Shown here: one piece after another, positions 27,956 through 36,656 of the stretch
Numbering within the stretch: the stretch's first letter is position 1
How the letters are laid out: the number at the start of each line of letters is the position of its first letter
IMG/VR virus record: IMGVR_UViG_3300035162_002988
Coordinates: 1-51,198 of that record
DNA from: a virus
Strand: one strand, 5' to 3'
DNA: 51,198 bases
Translations under genes and position numbers: made by a program
Notes under the pieces: model-generated
Database searches by the model: none
The model's input: the letters and a program-made list of their open reading frames with translations, nothing else
Told to the model about the DNA's origin: nothing

Positions 27956-30361
27956 TTACATAGGCATATTGTCTGCGCCTAAGCTTTGTGGGTTACTTTG
28001 GGTTTCAAAATCAGTTGGTAATAACTCTTGCTGTCTTTGCTGTATCATAGAACTTTGTTGCGTAGCTTGTAGTTTAGTTCTATTATCTTTTCTATCTTCT
28101 ATAAATTGTTCTCTTTCTTTAACTCTAGATACATCCATTTGTTTTAACTGCATATCAAACTGATACCTTATTTCTAAAGCCTTCATATCTAACTGAGCTT
28201 TCATCTCCATTCTTTGTATTTCAAATTGAGACTTAGCTTGTTCTATTTGTACAGTGCTTTCAGTTAATGCTTGTTGTTTTTGCATTTCAGCTAAAATAGC
28301 TTTCTCAGCAGTTTGTTGATTAGCTTGAGCTTGAGCTTGTATATTCGCTTGAGCAGCAGCTTGGTCAGCTTTAGCTTTTTGCTTTCTTCTAAACTTTAGC
28401 ATTTGATTAGCTAGTTTTAAGTTTTTAACTTCTCTAATATCTATTGCATCTGCTAAATCTATTTGACCAGACTTTAAAGCTATTTGTATATTTTGTTCTA
28501 ATTGAGCTTTTTCTTCTTCATCTGGTTCTAGCTTTATAAATATGCCAAAGTCATGAATTTGCAAATTCATTAATTCATCTAAAGTAGCAGTGTTAAAAGA
28601 AGATATACTATTTTTTAATGCTTCTCTAGTGAAAGGAAACTCTAATGAGTCAGCAACTCTTAAAGATATATTTTCACAAGCTCTAGCTGTTAAATATAAA
28701 CTAGACTGTAATATGTGTCTAGTAGCAGTATTAGAATTAGCAGCTGCTAGTTTCTGTAAACCTACTAATGAGTTTTTGTCTGGATTACTTCCGTCTCTAG
28801 CTTCATTAAGTCCCGTTACGTCTCTAATAAGCTGTAAGTAATACTGATAAGTTTGTATTAAAGCGTTTATTTTTCCACCACCAGATCCTGTTTGAAGTTC
28901 TTGAATAGGAACTTTGCCCGGGTTCATACCACCTTCTTGTGTCATAGACCTACCTACTACAGATCCAGTTTGGAAATACATATTTAAAGCTTCAGCTGGA
29001 TTATAATTAGTTCCATTACCTAAATCAACTTCTGCTAAACCGTCCATATCTAAGAATACACCATCTGGAACTACTCTAGCTAACACTTGTTGTATCTTAA
29101 GATGAGTTAACTGAATCATATCAGCAAAACCTGTTATTCTACTAACTAAAGATTCTATACGACCTTTGTAAATTCTAGGAGCAGTTATAGCGTAACTAAA
29201 ATTAACTTTAGTAGTATCAGCAACTGGTCTTGTCATATGCTCTGCCATTCTCCAGTCTAACATTGTTGGATGCCCTAGTATTTTTGCTCCACTATATAAT
29301 GTTTCTATAGTTCTTGAAACTCTTTCAAAACCATCATTTGGTGGTGGCATAAAAGTATCAGGCTTTTCTAAAACTTTTTCTAATCCAGCATCCGTATATT
29401 TTATTTTATAAACTTGATCTGAATAACTTTTATATTCAAAATACAAAACCTGCACTGTTTGATCGTCTTGTTTTCCGTTCCAGTTTGTTAAATATTCTTG
29501 ATTACCAGGATATTTCTGTATAGTTTCTAACTCTTCATTTGTTAATTGTGGAAATTGTTTTTTAACATCTGCAAGATAAATAGATTTAACTTCACCTACA
29601 TAATATAAATCTTCAAAATTAGGATCATCAGAGTATGAATAAACTAAATGAGCTGGATCAACATAATCTACAGTAACACCTTCAGCTCTATTCCAAGAGG
29701 TTTTAACAGATCCTATACCTAAAACAGTTAAATCATAATTAAACCTCTGTCTAACTAAGTCATATCTATTTTTGTCTAATATCTGGTTTATTACTTCTTC
29801 TTCAGCTACTTCAACTGATTGTTTAAAATCCATTTGTAAGTGAACAGCTAGCTCTTCTTCATCTTGTGGAGCTTTAGACTGGTCTTGAGAGAAAGCATTT
29901 ATATTTAAAATATTTTTAGCTTCTTGCAAGTACTCTCTAGCATGTATATCTATTAGTAATTTTTCTGCAAAATCTGTTCTTATTTTTGAACAAACAGGAT
30001 CTTGAGCATAAGCATTTATATCATAGCTTCTTTGAGACATTCCATTCACAACAATATCAACAAATTTAGATATTACAGGTACAGGCTTCCAGTCTAAGTT
30101 TAAGTAAGATAAATCGCCATTAATAGCTAATTCATCTTTATACTTTTGAACTGGTTGTTCTCCTCTAGCATATAGCCTTAATAAATTATAATTATTAAAG
30201 TTAACAGCATAACCAGGAGCGTTAGTTCCATATCTATAACCTCTGAACCACTCACCTTCTATTGCTCTACCAACAGCTAAACCGTACTCCATAGTAGCTT
30301 TTTCCGCGTCTGGTACTACCTGATCTGGAAAAGAACTTGTTTGATTGTAAGAAATTTGCAT
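27956..30361 (-). CDS. Portal protein (crAss-like type), 801 aa
   Basis: Forms the ring at the DNA entry vertex. The core resembles crAss-like and marine podovirus portals: IQTYQYYLQLIRDVTGLNEA, then NSLVGLQKLAAANSNTATRH, and an acidic clip-like stretch. The C-terminal 170 residues form a long Gln/Ala/Lys coiled coil (a barrel-like extension). It lies directly after the large terminase (4-nt gap) and before the scaffold. The leader is TAATAAAATAAATAAATG. Confidence 0.88.
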   Translation of the reverse strand: MQISYNQTSSFPDQVVPDAEKATMEYGLAVGRAIEGEWFRGYRYGTNAPGYAVNFNNYNLLRLYARGEQPVQKYKDELAINGDLSYLNLDWKPVPVISKFVDIVVNGMSQRSYDINAYAQDPVCSKIRTDFAEKLLIDIHAREYLQEAKNILNINAFSQDQSKAPQDEEELAVHLQMDFKQSVEVAEEEVINQILDKNRYDLVRQRFNYDLTVLGIGSVKTSWNRAEGVTVDYVDPAHLVYSYSDDPNFEDLYYVGEVKSIYLADVKKQFPQLTNEELETIQKYPGNQEYLTNWNGKQDDQTVQVLYFEYKSYSDQVYKIKYTDAGLEKVLEKPDTFMPPPNDGFERVSRTIETLYSGAKILGHPTMLDWRMAEHMTRPVADTTKVNFSYAITAPRIYKGRIESLVSRITGFADMIQLTHLKIQQVLARVVPDGVFLDMDGLAEVDLGNGTNYNPAEALNMYFQTGSVVGRSMTQEGGMNPGKVPIQELQTGSGGGKINALIQTYQYYLQLIRDVTGLNEARDGSNPDKNSLVGLQKLAAANSNTATRHILQSSLYLTARACENISLRVADSLEFPFTREALKNSISSFNTATLDELMNLQIHDFGIFIKLEPDEEEKAQLEQNIQIALKSGQIDLADAIDIREVKNLKLANQMLKFRRKQKAKADQAAAQANIQAQAQANQQTAEKAILAEMQKQQALTESTVQIEQAKSQFEIQRMEMKAQLDMKALEIRYQFDMQLKQMDVSRVKEREQFIEDRKDNRTKLQATQQSSMIQQRQQELLPTDFETQSNPQSLGADNMPM

Positions 30362-30365
30362 TTAT

Positions 30366-32591
30366 TTATTTTATTATTTTTGAAATAATTCCGTCATTGT
30401 CGTATCTTTTTATTCCTATAGATATAGGTTGATGCTTTCTCTGTGGGTTTGGTCTATACATGTTCTTATTGCAAGCCATAATAGCTAAGCCAGAACTAAT
30501 AGATGCATCATGCTTTGTCCTATTGTTTATATCAAACTGACTCCAGTCTTCTAAAGTTTTTTGAAAATACATATTACCATAACCTTGACTTGTTTCACCA
30601 ATATAGGTTTCTATATAACTTTCAATTGCAGCAGCATGTGCTTGTTTAATGTCTTCGCTTGAATTAGGTATTCCACCTATTTCTCTTTCTGTAGTTGACA
30701 GCTTGTTCCAAATTTTATCAGGACGATTTATTGAGAATCCTCTATAACCTCTTCTTTTAAAATAGTATAAAAGTCTTGGTTTATTGTTTTCAGCTAATAT
30801 TGGCATACCATAAAAAACACAAGCCATAAGTACATCTTCAAAAAACATTTCTGCTGTTTGTGGTCTTGCTATATATTCTAAAAAAAACTGATTAGGTGGT
30901 GCATCTTCCATACTAAACTTAGTTAATCCATGTAACGCTCCATTAGAACCTTTACCATCTACAGTACCACTTATGTCGTAACTATCACAACCAAAAGCTC
31001 CTACATGTTCATTACCAGGATGTTTTAATCCATTTTTAATAACTACATTATTTTGTAAGCTACTAGGTGGTGCCCATGATATTAAAAATCTTCCATCTTT
31101 ATTAGGATAAAACATAACTTTAGTATCTTTAACACCACTAACCCATTGAAAACTTCCTTGAGTTACAGAAACTTCATTATTTAATTCACTATTATAATCT
31201 ATTTGTTGATATATTTTTGTTAAATTAAATAAAGTGTTTTTAGCTTCATCTCTAAAAGCATGCTGCTCTGTTCTTGGAAATTGCCTGTAATATTCGTTTA
31301 AACTATCTTGATCTGATTTTAAACCATCAACCTCGTTTTGCCAGTGTTCAATAACGCCTGTTGTAATTTCGTAACCGTCAACTCCTTTGATTGGATTTTT
31401 TTCTCTAATGAAAACAGGTAATCCGTAAGAATCCATGAATCCTTCGTAGTTCCATTCCATAGGGATGAACATAGAATAGAGTCCAGAAGAAGTTTGTCCA
31501 TTTCTATTTCTTTTTGTAACGTCCGAATTATAGTATAATTTTTTGAAGTTTTCACCACCTTTATCTAAAGAATTTGACGTTGAGCCCATCATACATTTTC
31601 CTACAATCTTTGATCCTAGCCTTAATGTAGTTTTTGTAACTCTCCAGTTATTTAATATATTATCAGGTCTTTCCCATTTACCACTTTCATCATGAGCTAG
31701 TAATTTTAGCTTTTCACCATCATAAGAGTTGTCACCTGTATTCTTCCAGTCAATAGTTGTATCAAGACCTTGTAATTCTTTTAGTTTTATTTTATCATCT
31801 ATTTTACGTCTTGTTAACTTACTAGCTGGTACTCTATAAGCTAGTTCTGTCTTGGGACGATCCATACCGTCTTGAATCGGCTTGAAGAAAAACGGATAAT
31901 TGATAGATATTGGAACCACTTTATCTGTAAACATTTTCTTTGCATCAGATCCTGATTTAGATAATATACCAAATCTTGCATCTGAAGATATTGTTGCTTG
32001 GTTAACGAGCTCCGCAGAAGACATGAATGAAAATCCAGACCTTCTGTTTTTAAGGTAGCACATTCCGTAACATCTATTATCTGCTTTACATGCTTCCCAG
32101 AATATAAAGAATAATCTATTTGCTTCTCTATAATCAGGTGCTCCAACGTCAATCTTTGACCATTGTAAGTACATGTAGTGAGTACCAGTGATATATGTAG
32201 GATTACCTTTATTATAAAACCAATAACCTTGTTCTCTTCTAGTAAATTCTTTATCGATATAATCATACCACTTTTCTTTAAATTCAGTGTCATAATCTTC
32301 CCAATCAAACCTAGATTTAATTCTACTTAATTCTTTTGGATACTCGGCTTTTTGCCACTGCTGTTCCTCTTTTTTTTCGCTTCGCTTAAACGGTTCATTT
32401 GTTGCTGGTAAAGCAATCCTGAGATTCTGTATTTCAATGATTTGTCCAATTTGTCCAGTTTTACTTATTACAATAAAATCATAATCAGAGTTATAACCGT
32501 ACTCCCATTTTTTAAAACGATTTTGTTTTTTGAATATTTTAGGATTAATTAAATCCTTAACTTCTTTCCAAAGTGTTTGCTCGTATATCAC
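30366..32591 (-). CDS. Terminase large subunit, 741 aa
   Basis: ATP-driven DNA packaging motor and headful or end nuclease. Walker-A-like KNRRSGFS at 181-188 and Walker-B LLAHDES (Asp301, Glu302) form the ATPase. The nuclease half starts at about 530 with GAFGCDSYD and includes PILAENNKPRLLYYFKRRGY, then IPNSSEDIKQAHAAAIESYI, stretches I recall from crAss-like and marine phage terminases. The start overlaps the small-subunit candidate by 4 nt. Long for a terminase: about 100 extra N-terminal residues precede the ATPase core. Confidence 0.92.
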   Translation of the reverse strand: MIYEQTLWKEVKDLINPKIFKKQNRFKKWEYGYNSDYDFIVISKTGQIGQIIEIQNLRIALPATNEPFKRSEKKEEQQWQKAEYPKELSRIKSRFDWEDYDTEFKEKWYDYIDKEFTRREQGYWFYNKGNPTYITGTHYMYLQWSKIDVGAPDYREANRLFFIFWEACKADNRCYGMCYLKNRRSGFSFMSSAELVNQATISSDARFGILSKSGSDAKKMFTDKVVPISINYPFFFKPIQDGMDRPKTELAYRVPASKLTRRKIDDKIKLKELQGLDTTIDWKNTGDNSYDGEKLKLLAHDESGKWERPDNILNNWRVTKTTLRLGSKIVGKCMMGSTSNSLDKGGENFKKLYYNSDVTKRNRNGQTSSGLYSMFIPMEWNYEGFMDSYGLPVFIREKNPIKGVDGYEITTGVIEHWQNEVDGLKSDQDSLNEYYRQFPRTEQHAFRDEAKNTLFNLTKIYQQIDYNSELNNEVSVTQGSFQWVSGVKDTKVMFYPNKDGRFLISWAPPSSLQNNVVIKNGLKHPGNEHVGAFGCDSYDISGTVDGKGSNGALHGLTKFSMEDAPPNQFFLEYIARPQTAEMFFEDVLMACVFYGMPILAENNKPRLLYYFKRRGYRGFSINRPDKIWNKLSTTEREIGGIPNSSEDIKQAHAAAIESYIETYIGETSQGYGNMYFQKTLEDWSQFDINNRTKHDASISSGLAIMACNKNMYRPNPQRKHQPISIGIKRYDNDGIISKIIK

Positions 32592-32863
32592 TTACTTCTC
32601 CCTTCTGCAAAACCTTTAAAAGTTTTTTCTTCTTTTAATTCTTTAGGCTTTTCATTTAACAAATCTTCTTCTAATTGTATTTTTGTTAAAATCTCAAAAG
32701 CGTCCATTATGGCTAATTTTTTTGTTGCAGCAGCATTTTTTAATCTGTCAGCGCTTACGTCGTCGTCTGAGTCTACAATCTTTTCTTTTGCTACTTTAAT
32801 TAGTTCTTCAATGGCTTGCTGCCCAGCTTGGATTATTTTCTTTTTCGTTTCCTTGGTATTCAT
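32588..32863 (-). CDS. Probable terminase small subunit, 91 aa
   Basis: All-helical, charged, and directly before the large terminase with an ATGA-type overlap. The segment SADRLKNAAATKKLAIMDAF recurs at this spot in marine phages. It shows no clear HTH, so DNA binding is assumed from position. It overlaps the upstream gene by 56 nt in another frame, which is long; no closer ATG exists until residue 53, so the start given is the only sensible one. Partner: the 741-residue large subunit. Confidence 0.6.
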   Translation of the reverse strand: MNTKETKKKIIQAGQQAIEELIKVAKEKIVDSDDDVSADRLKNAAATKKLAIMDAFEILTKIQLEEDLLNEKPKELKEEKTFKGFAEGRSK

Positions 32864-33401
32864 GCGTTAAAGCTATATCATTTGATTTCATACAATAGAG
32901 TCGCTCACCATCTATAATAAACTCAAATTCAGAGTTTGGGGTAAACGTAATAAGTGTTCCAGGTATTATTCCTGTGGCTTCTAAGAGCTTGTTAGAATAT
33001 TTTACTATACCAACATTAGGTTCTTCTTTTCTGTTGTATAGTAAACTTTGGTTGTTTAATGGTTTTATAAAACAATAATCTAAATGACAGTTTAAATTAT
33101 ACATATATATTTGCTCTGGATAAACAAAATATAAGTCGTCTTTAAAATAAGTAGCACTATTTTTTTCTCTACCTTTAACGTCATAAAATCTTCTAAATAT
33201 ATTATGATGTATATAAAGCTTGTCACCTATTTTAATGTCAGTAGTATAAGCTGCCGGAGTCGAAACAACGACAGCTTTTTTACTCACGAATATATGGTTT
33301 TCAATACTAGTATTTATTATTAGATTTTTATCATCTACTTTTCTAATATTGTCATACCTTGTCTCTAAAGGTTTGACTATAAAGCTATATAAACTTTTCA
33401 C
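32808..33401 (-). CDS. Conserved beta-rich protein upstream of terminase, 197 aa
   Basis: Unnamed, but it looks like a conserved marine-phage protein: IKIGDKLYIHHNIFRRFYDV and YFKDDLYFVYPEQIYMYN. The strand-rich pattern with a GDKLYIHHN turn and a second half FTPNSEFEFIIDGERLY is reminiscent of a GroES-type or small beta-barrel fold, which would be interesting beside the phage chaperonins, but I cannot confirm it. The C-terminal end overlaps the small terminase gene by 56 nt. Confidence 0.5.
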   Translation of the reverse strand: MKSLYSFIVKPLETRYDNIRKVDDKNLIINTSIENHIFVSKKAVVVSTPAAYTTDIKIGDKLYIHHNIFRRFYDVKGREKNSATYFKDDLYFVYPEQIYMYNLNCHLDYCFIKPLNNQSLLYNRKEEPNVGIVKYSNKLLEATGIIPGTLITFTPNSEFEFIIDGERLYCMKSNDIALTHEYQGNEKENNPSWAASH

Positions 33402-33649
33402 TAATACTTTAAATCGTATTCAACAGATACAGCCATATTAGAATTAAACTTTTTCCAAGGTAATACTTCGTCATTTTTAGTTATAAAAATATTGTAAGAA
33501 TTATCTTGCTTTTCAAAAAGAATATCACTAATAATATGTCCACCATAAACCTCTTGACCTGTTGAATAATGCATAGCATCATTCTTGTAATCAGAGCCTA
33601 TACTAATCTTTCTTATCTTCTGCACTTTCTTCGTATTCTCCAGTTGCAA
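33401..33649 (-). CDS. Small conserved hypothetical protein, 82 aa
   Basis: The core ISIGSDYKNDAMHYSTGQEV and VLPWKKFNSNMAVSVEYDL looks conserved; fold and role are unknown. It shares one base with the next gene and overlaps the previous one by 47 nt if the first ATG is used. The next in-frame ATG, at residue 26, would cut into the apparently conserved part. Beta-rich, without membrane segments. Probably a packaging or head-related accessory by position. Confidence 0.5.
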   Translation of the reverse strand: MQLENTKKVQKIRKISIGSDYKNDAMHYSTGQEVYGGHIISDILFEKQDNSYNIFITKNDEVLPWKKFNSNMAVSVEYDLKY

Positions 33650-33851
33650 GATCTATATTAACATTTCCATAAGATTCTTGAAGTTCTTTTTTCATATCTT
33701 CAATATTAGATCTTATTTCTGATGCTTTTAATAAAAAGTCTTGTTTTTGGAATTCTACATTACCTATAGCTTGTATAATATTATTATACTCTTGAGAAAC
33801 TTTAGTTGCTTTTTCTAATTCTTCTTTTGTTATTTTTTTTGCTTTTTTCAT
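33603..33851 (-). CDS. Small coiled-coil protein, 82 aa
   Basis: The N-terminal AKKITKEELEKATKVSQEYN and the following residues are a continuous coiled coil of about 60 residues with an acidic tail. The leader is AAATAAAATCAAATAAAATG. The pattern (K-rich start, heptads, acidic end) fits a small scaffolding or chaperone-like partner, but nothing specific can be claimed. The end overlaps the following gene by 47 nt. Confidence 0.5.
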   Translation of the reverse strand: MKKAKKITKEELEKATKVSQEYNNIIQAIGNVEFQKQDFLLKASEIRSNIEDMKKELQESYGNVNIDLATGEYEESAEDKKD

Positions 33852-33885
33852 TTTATTTGATTTTATTTGATTGTTTGTTTTTGTT

Positions 33886-34479
33886 TTAGTATACCGCTAT
33901 CAAATTTGATCCCGATATAACACCTTTTGCTAAAATAGGAACTTTATCACCTACGACTGTTCCTGGTTGCACTAATGGAAATATTACTGCATTACCTGCC
34001 TCTGTTATTATTTCAACACTTTGTTGTGCGTTTCCATTATATATAACAGCTCCTCTATCTTCGACTGATAATCCTGGTAAAGTTAAGCCATTAGCTAAAA
34101 CTTTTATTTTAAGGCCACTTCCGCCGCCTGCTGAATTAGCCAAAGTAATTACGTTACCTATATCATAATCACTACCAGCTGCCAATATTTCAACAGAACC
34201 TACGCCATATACGTAAGGATCTGGAGTTGTACCAGCTCCACTTATAATTGTTAAACTAGCTATTTTAACTGTCATAGAAGTTCCACCTGCAGGTGCTGTA
34301 GCTCCTGACTGAGCTAAGGTTTCACCTATATCTGATGTAATATAATCTGTTCCAACAGCAGTTATTTCAACAGCTTGTGTAGCTGGTATTATATTATTTA
34401 TCGCTCCAGCTATAACTGTTGCAGCGTCATGCCCAAACACTCTTGGTTGAGCCATCATATTTCCTTCTAAACCTCTCAT
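33886..34479 (-). CDS. Beta-rich virion protein with GSDYDIGN module, 197 aa
   Basis: Gly/Thr/Val/Ile-rich, low in charge, probably all-beta. Residues about 95-130 (AAGSDYDIGNVITLANSAGG) match the module found in three tail and head proteins here, and an earlier GTDYITSD may be a degenerate second copy. The end (VGDKVPILAKGVISGSNLIA) looks like a decoration-type barrel. It is preceded by the holin and followed by the terminase-side genes. A head or tail surface protein is likely. The leader is AAATAAATAAATAAACATG. Confidence 0.5.
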   Translation of the reverse strand: MRGLEGNMMAQPRVFGHDAATVIAGAINNIIPATQAVEITAVGTDYITSDIGETLAQSGATAPAGGTSMTVKIASLTIISGAGTTPDPYVYGVGSVEILAAGSDYDIGNVITLANSAGGGSGLKIKVLANGLTLPGLSVEDRGAVIYNGNAQQSVEIITEAGNAVIFPLVQPGTVVGDKVPILAKGVISGSNLIAVY

Positions 34480-34481
34480 GT

Positions 34482-34928
34482 TTATTTATTTATTTTTGTT
34501 ATTTTTTCAGCACCACGACTTCCGAAGTATGCTACGTAAACTGTTACCAGCAATGTTTTTAATAAGTTTATCCAAGCTTCATCGACTTGAAATTGTAAGT
34601 GAAAAGAATCTACAGCCATCATAAACACAGCTGATGCTGTTAAAAATATGAGTGCTAATGGTCTAGTGTTTTTAGAAAGCCAAGAGTCAGATTTCATATC
34701 GCTTCTCCATCTGCTAGATACTTCTTTCATTTCAGCTATGTCTTGTTCAATTAACTTCATAGCTTGCTCTTTGTCAACTGCCTTAATCTTATTATCACTT
34801 GATATAAGATTTTTTACTAAACCTAAAGTACCTTGATCAGGAAGTGCGTCTCCTAATAATGCTAAAACCTTTGGAGCTTTATTAGCCAAGAAAGCACCTA
34901 TTTTAGTTTCGTTAAATTTCTTTTTCAT
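34482..34928 (-). CDS. Holin of the three-TM (GTA-holin) type, 148 aa
   Basis: Makes lesions in the inner membrane at the time of lysis so the amidase can reach the wall. The block SSRWRSDMKSDSWLSKNTRP at 71-90, followed by two membrane segments (about 90-107 and 119-135) and YFGSRGAEKITK, is the signature of the GTA-type 3TM holin family. An N-terminal amphipathic stretch (KVLALLGDALPD) may give the third segment. It overlaps the upstream gene by 4 nt. The amidase is about 3 kb upstream in the same operon. Confidence 0.75.
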   Translation of the reverse strand: MKKKFNETKIGAFLANKAPKVLALLGDALPDQGTLGLVKNLISSDNKIKAVDKEQAMKLIEQDIAEMKEVSSRWRSDMKSDSWLSKNTRPLALIFLTASAVFMMAVDSFHLQFQVDEAWINLLKTLLVTVYVAYFGSRGAEKITKINK

Positions 34929-35176
34929 TTTAATGGTATTTCCTTTACATAGTCAGCACCTGGAAAATCATAATCTTTACCAGGTTCCATCACTACAGCT
35001 GTTCCATTGTTAGGTATTCCTAAAACTTTAAAGTCTACTCCTTTCATAGTAATAGACCCGCCAGCTATATAGTTGACGGGTTTATTAACATCGGGGCTGT
35101 TTCTTAAATATCCAGTTTTAGAAAAATTCAATTTATCGTCTGCTAATATTATTACTTGGTTGAGCTCTGTCGTCAA
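34925..35176 (-). CDS. Small beta-rich hypothetical protein, 83 aa
   Basis: Contains GSITMKGVDFKVLGIPNNGT and VVMEPGKDYDFPGADYVKEI, a small barrel-like pattern, perhaps a decoration protein. No family recognised. It overlaps the upstream gene by 44 nt in another frame, with the holin start 4 nt inside its end. A virion role is assumed only from location. Confidence 0.45.
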   Translation of the reverse strand: MTTELNQVIILADDKLNFSKTGYLRNSPDVNKPVNYIAGGSITMKGVDFKVLGIPNNGTAVVMEPGKDYDFPGADYVKEIPLK

Positions 35177-35525
35177 AACCTTTAATAAATTTACCTGCAG
35201 CTTTTAAACCCCTAGTAACCATATTTCCATCCTTGTTTTTGTCATCAAAAACTGTATCTCCATCTTTGTCAATATCAATAACTTCATTAACAGCTGATTT
35301 AATACCATCAGTAATTCTATTACTTGATCCACCTTTTCTTTCAAAAGTTTCTTTCATTTGAGCCATTTTAGCATCCATTGCTTGATAATGTTGAGCAACT
35401 CTACCTTGTGGTAATTTACCTTCTGTTCTATCTTGGTAGATTCCAGATTTTTTGTCTTGCATTGTCTGCAGTGTATCTTGACCATCTACAGGTCTGTCTT
35501 GATTCATGTGTTTCATTCCAGGCAT
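35133..35525 (-). CDS. Polar hypothetical protein, 130 aa
   Basis: Met/Gln/Asp/Lys-rich and probably partly disordered (MPGMKHMNQDRPVDGQDTLQ; IDKDGDTVFDDKNKDGN). The second half is mixed helix, with a possible Asp-rich metal-binding loop DKDGDTVFDDKNKDG reminiscent of a calcium-binding repeat. Spacing to neighbours is tight. Not recognised; a minor virion component is possible. Confidence 0.45.
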   Translation of the reverse strand: MPGMKHMNQDRPVDGQDTLQTMQDKKSGIYQDRTEGKLPQGRVAQHYQAMDAKMAQMKETFERKGGSSNRITDGIKSAVNEVIDIDKDGDTVFDDKNKDGNMVTRGLKAAGKFIKGFDDRAQPSNNISRR

Positions 35526-35535
35526 AATATATTTT

Positions 35536-35871
35536 TTATCGTCTGTGTTTTTTGTGTTTTTCTTTTTTATAAGCTTCTACTTCCCACGGAGCAGATTTTC
35601 TTTTCTGCGCAGTGTTAAAGCTGTTTATTGGATATTTTTTCCCTTTCCAAATATAATGTTCATCATCAAACTCAAGATCTCCACGCATGATTTGATCAAC
35701 GTGTACTTTCTCGTGGCTAATAGTGTTTTCTAGTTGATACGGATTACTAATGTCATCCGCTATTATTATAGCACCGTTTGTTTTAGTTTCACCATTTATT
35801 TCACGATCCTTTCCAGTTCTATAAATAGGCGTGTTATCTATCGTGTATGGTGGCTTTAACTTAAACGCCAT
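35536..35871 (-). CDS. Zincin-like HExxH protein, 111 aa
   Basis: The frame extends further upstream, but the ATG at 35871 (MAFKLKPPYT) directly follows the previous stop and is the better start. HEKVH at residues 53-57 sits in SHEKVHVDQIMRGD, and a downstream WKGKKYP and PWEVEAY pattern is shared with small HExxH proteins of phages. This suggests a single-domain metallopeptidase, with His53 and His57 as zinc ligands and Glu54 catalytic. Substrate unknown: virion maturation or wall processing would fit its place beside the lysis genes. Lys/His-rich tail. Confidence 0.6.
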   Translation of the reverse strand: MAFKLKPPYTIDNTPIYRTGKDREINGETKTNGAIIIADDISNPYQLENTISHEKVHVDQIMRGDLEFDDEHYIWKGKKYPINSFNTAQKRKSAPWEVEAYKKEKHKKHRR

Positions 35872-35872
35872 A

Positions 35873-36055
35873 TTAACTTCTTCCTTTACCGTGCTTGTGT
35901 ACTTTACTAGCAGAGGCAAAATAACCGTGCGATTCTCCAGCGGCTACTTCTAATTCTTTTTTCTTTTCGTAATTAGCTTCGCTTTTATGACCAGTTTCAT
36001 AATCATGTATAGCATTTCTAGCATAATCTTTTTCTACTCTTTGTTTTGATTTCAT
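35873..36055 (-). CDS. Small basic hypothetical protein, 60 aa
   Basis: Highly charged (Lys/Glu/His/Tyr): KQRVEKDYARNAIHDYETGH, ending KVHKHGKGRS. First of the tiny basic proteins from the left, and spaced one nt from the zincin-like gene. No Cys motif. Probably a minor virion or DNA-associated protein; not recognised. Confidence 0.5.
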   Translation of the reverse strand: MKSKQRVEKDYARNAIHDYETGHKSEANYEKKKELEVAAGESHGYFASASKVHKHGKGRS

Positions 36056-36058
36056 AAT

Positions 36059-36250
36059 TTATTTTTTCTTACAACCGAAGTTATTAGCATAATTAGCCAT
36101 CTTAACAACAGCTGGTTTATATTTTTTAGTGCTTTTCATTATTTTACTAGCAGCAGCACAAGTAGATTTACCTGGCATGTTTTTCTTTACCCATGCAGTG
36201 AATTTACCTTCGTTTTTTTCTTTAATTTCTGGAAATTCTTTTTTAGCCAT
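36059..36250 (-). CDS. Small Lys-rich virion-type protein, 63 aa
   Basis: Contains GKFTAWVKKNMPGKSTCAAA and KPAVVKMANYANNFGCKKK. The Cys-Ala-Ala-Ala turn and the NFGC end recur in small basic proteins of marine phages. Strongly basic. It is separated from its neighbours by two or three bases. DNA-binding or packaging in the virion is a fair guess, not shown. Confidence 0.55.
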   Translation of the reverse strand: MAKKEFPEIKEKNEGKFTAWVKKNMPGKSTCAAASKIMKSTKKYKPAVVKMANYANNFGCKKK

Positions 36251-36252
36251 AG

Positions 36253-36399
36253 TTATTGTTTTTTATAAGGAAAGTTCTTATTGAACCAATCTTTTCTAGG
36301 ATCACAGTTACAACCACCTGGCATTGAATCTACAAATTTTTTAATACCTGTTATTTTTGTAAACTTTTCTATAGTATCGCCTAAGCCTATTGATTTCAT
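36253..36399 (-). CDS. GLGDTIEK-type small phage protein, 48 aa
   Basis: Short frame with ATGA overlap to its upstream neighbour and a stop two nt before the next ATG region. It begins MKSIGLGDTIEKFTKITG and carries GGCNCDPRKDWFNKNFPY. A GLGD start with a CxC/CxCD element and a final NPY-like end is a small family I associate with marine phages. The Cys pair could bind metal. Function unknown. Confidence 0.6.
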   Translation of the reverse strand: MKSIGLGDTIEKFTKITGIKKFVDSMPGGCNCDPRKDWFNKNFPYKKQ

Positions 36400-36656
36400 T
36401 TTTCTTTATTTGAGTTACAAAATTTTCTAGCAGCACCTACACTTCCAAATCCCCATTTCTTTAAAGCTATAGCTTTTCTAGTAGGTTCACCATTTGGTTT
36501 CTTCATAGGTCCTTTCATACCAGCAAACCTACAAGCAAATGAGACTCTTCGTTTTCCTTTACCACTTGTTTGTCTTGATCCTAAAGATTTACCTGTTTCT
36601 TTTTTATAGTCAGAACGCATTTTACGATTAGACTTTTCATAGCTAGCGTCTGTCAT
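36396..36656 (-). CDS. DUF6321-like small protein, 86 aa
   Basis: A longer frame uses a TTG start at 36680, but the ATG at 36656 forms an ATGA overlap with the upstream gene and is preferred. The core SFACRFAGMKGPMKKPNGEP followed by TRKAIALKKWGFGS is the conserved part of DUF6321 as I remember it, common in phages; the function is unknown. Very basic. Confidence 0.65.
   Translation of the reverse strand: MTDASYEKSNRKMRSDYKKETGKSLGSRQTSGKGKRRVSFACRFAGMKGPMKKPNGEPTRKAIALKKWGFGSVGAARKFCNSNKEK

Noticed and set aside
31319-32308. Two frames of 79 and 155 residues on the - strand within the terminase gene
   Set aside because: They overlap the terminase core in a different frame and show no family pattern.
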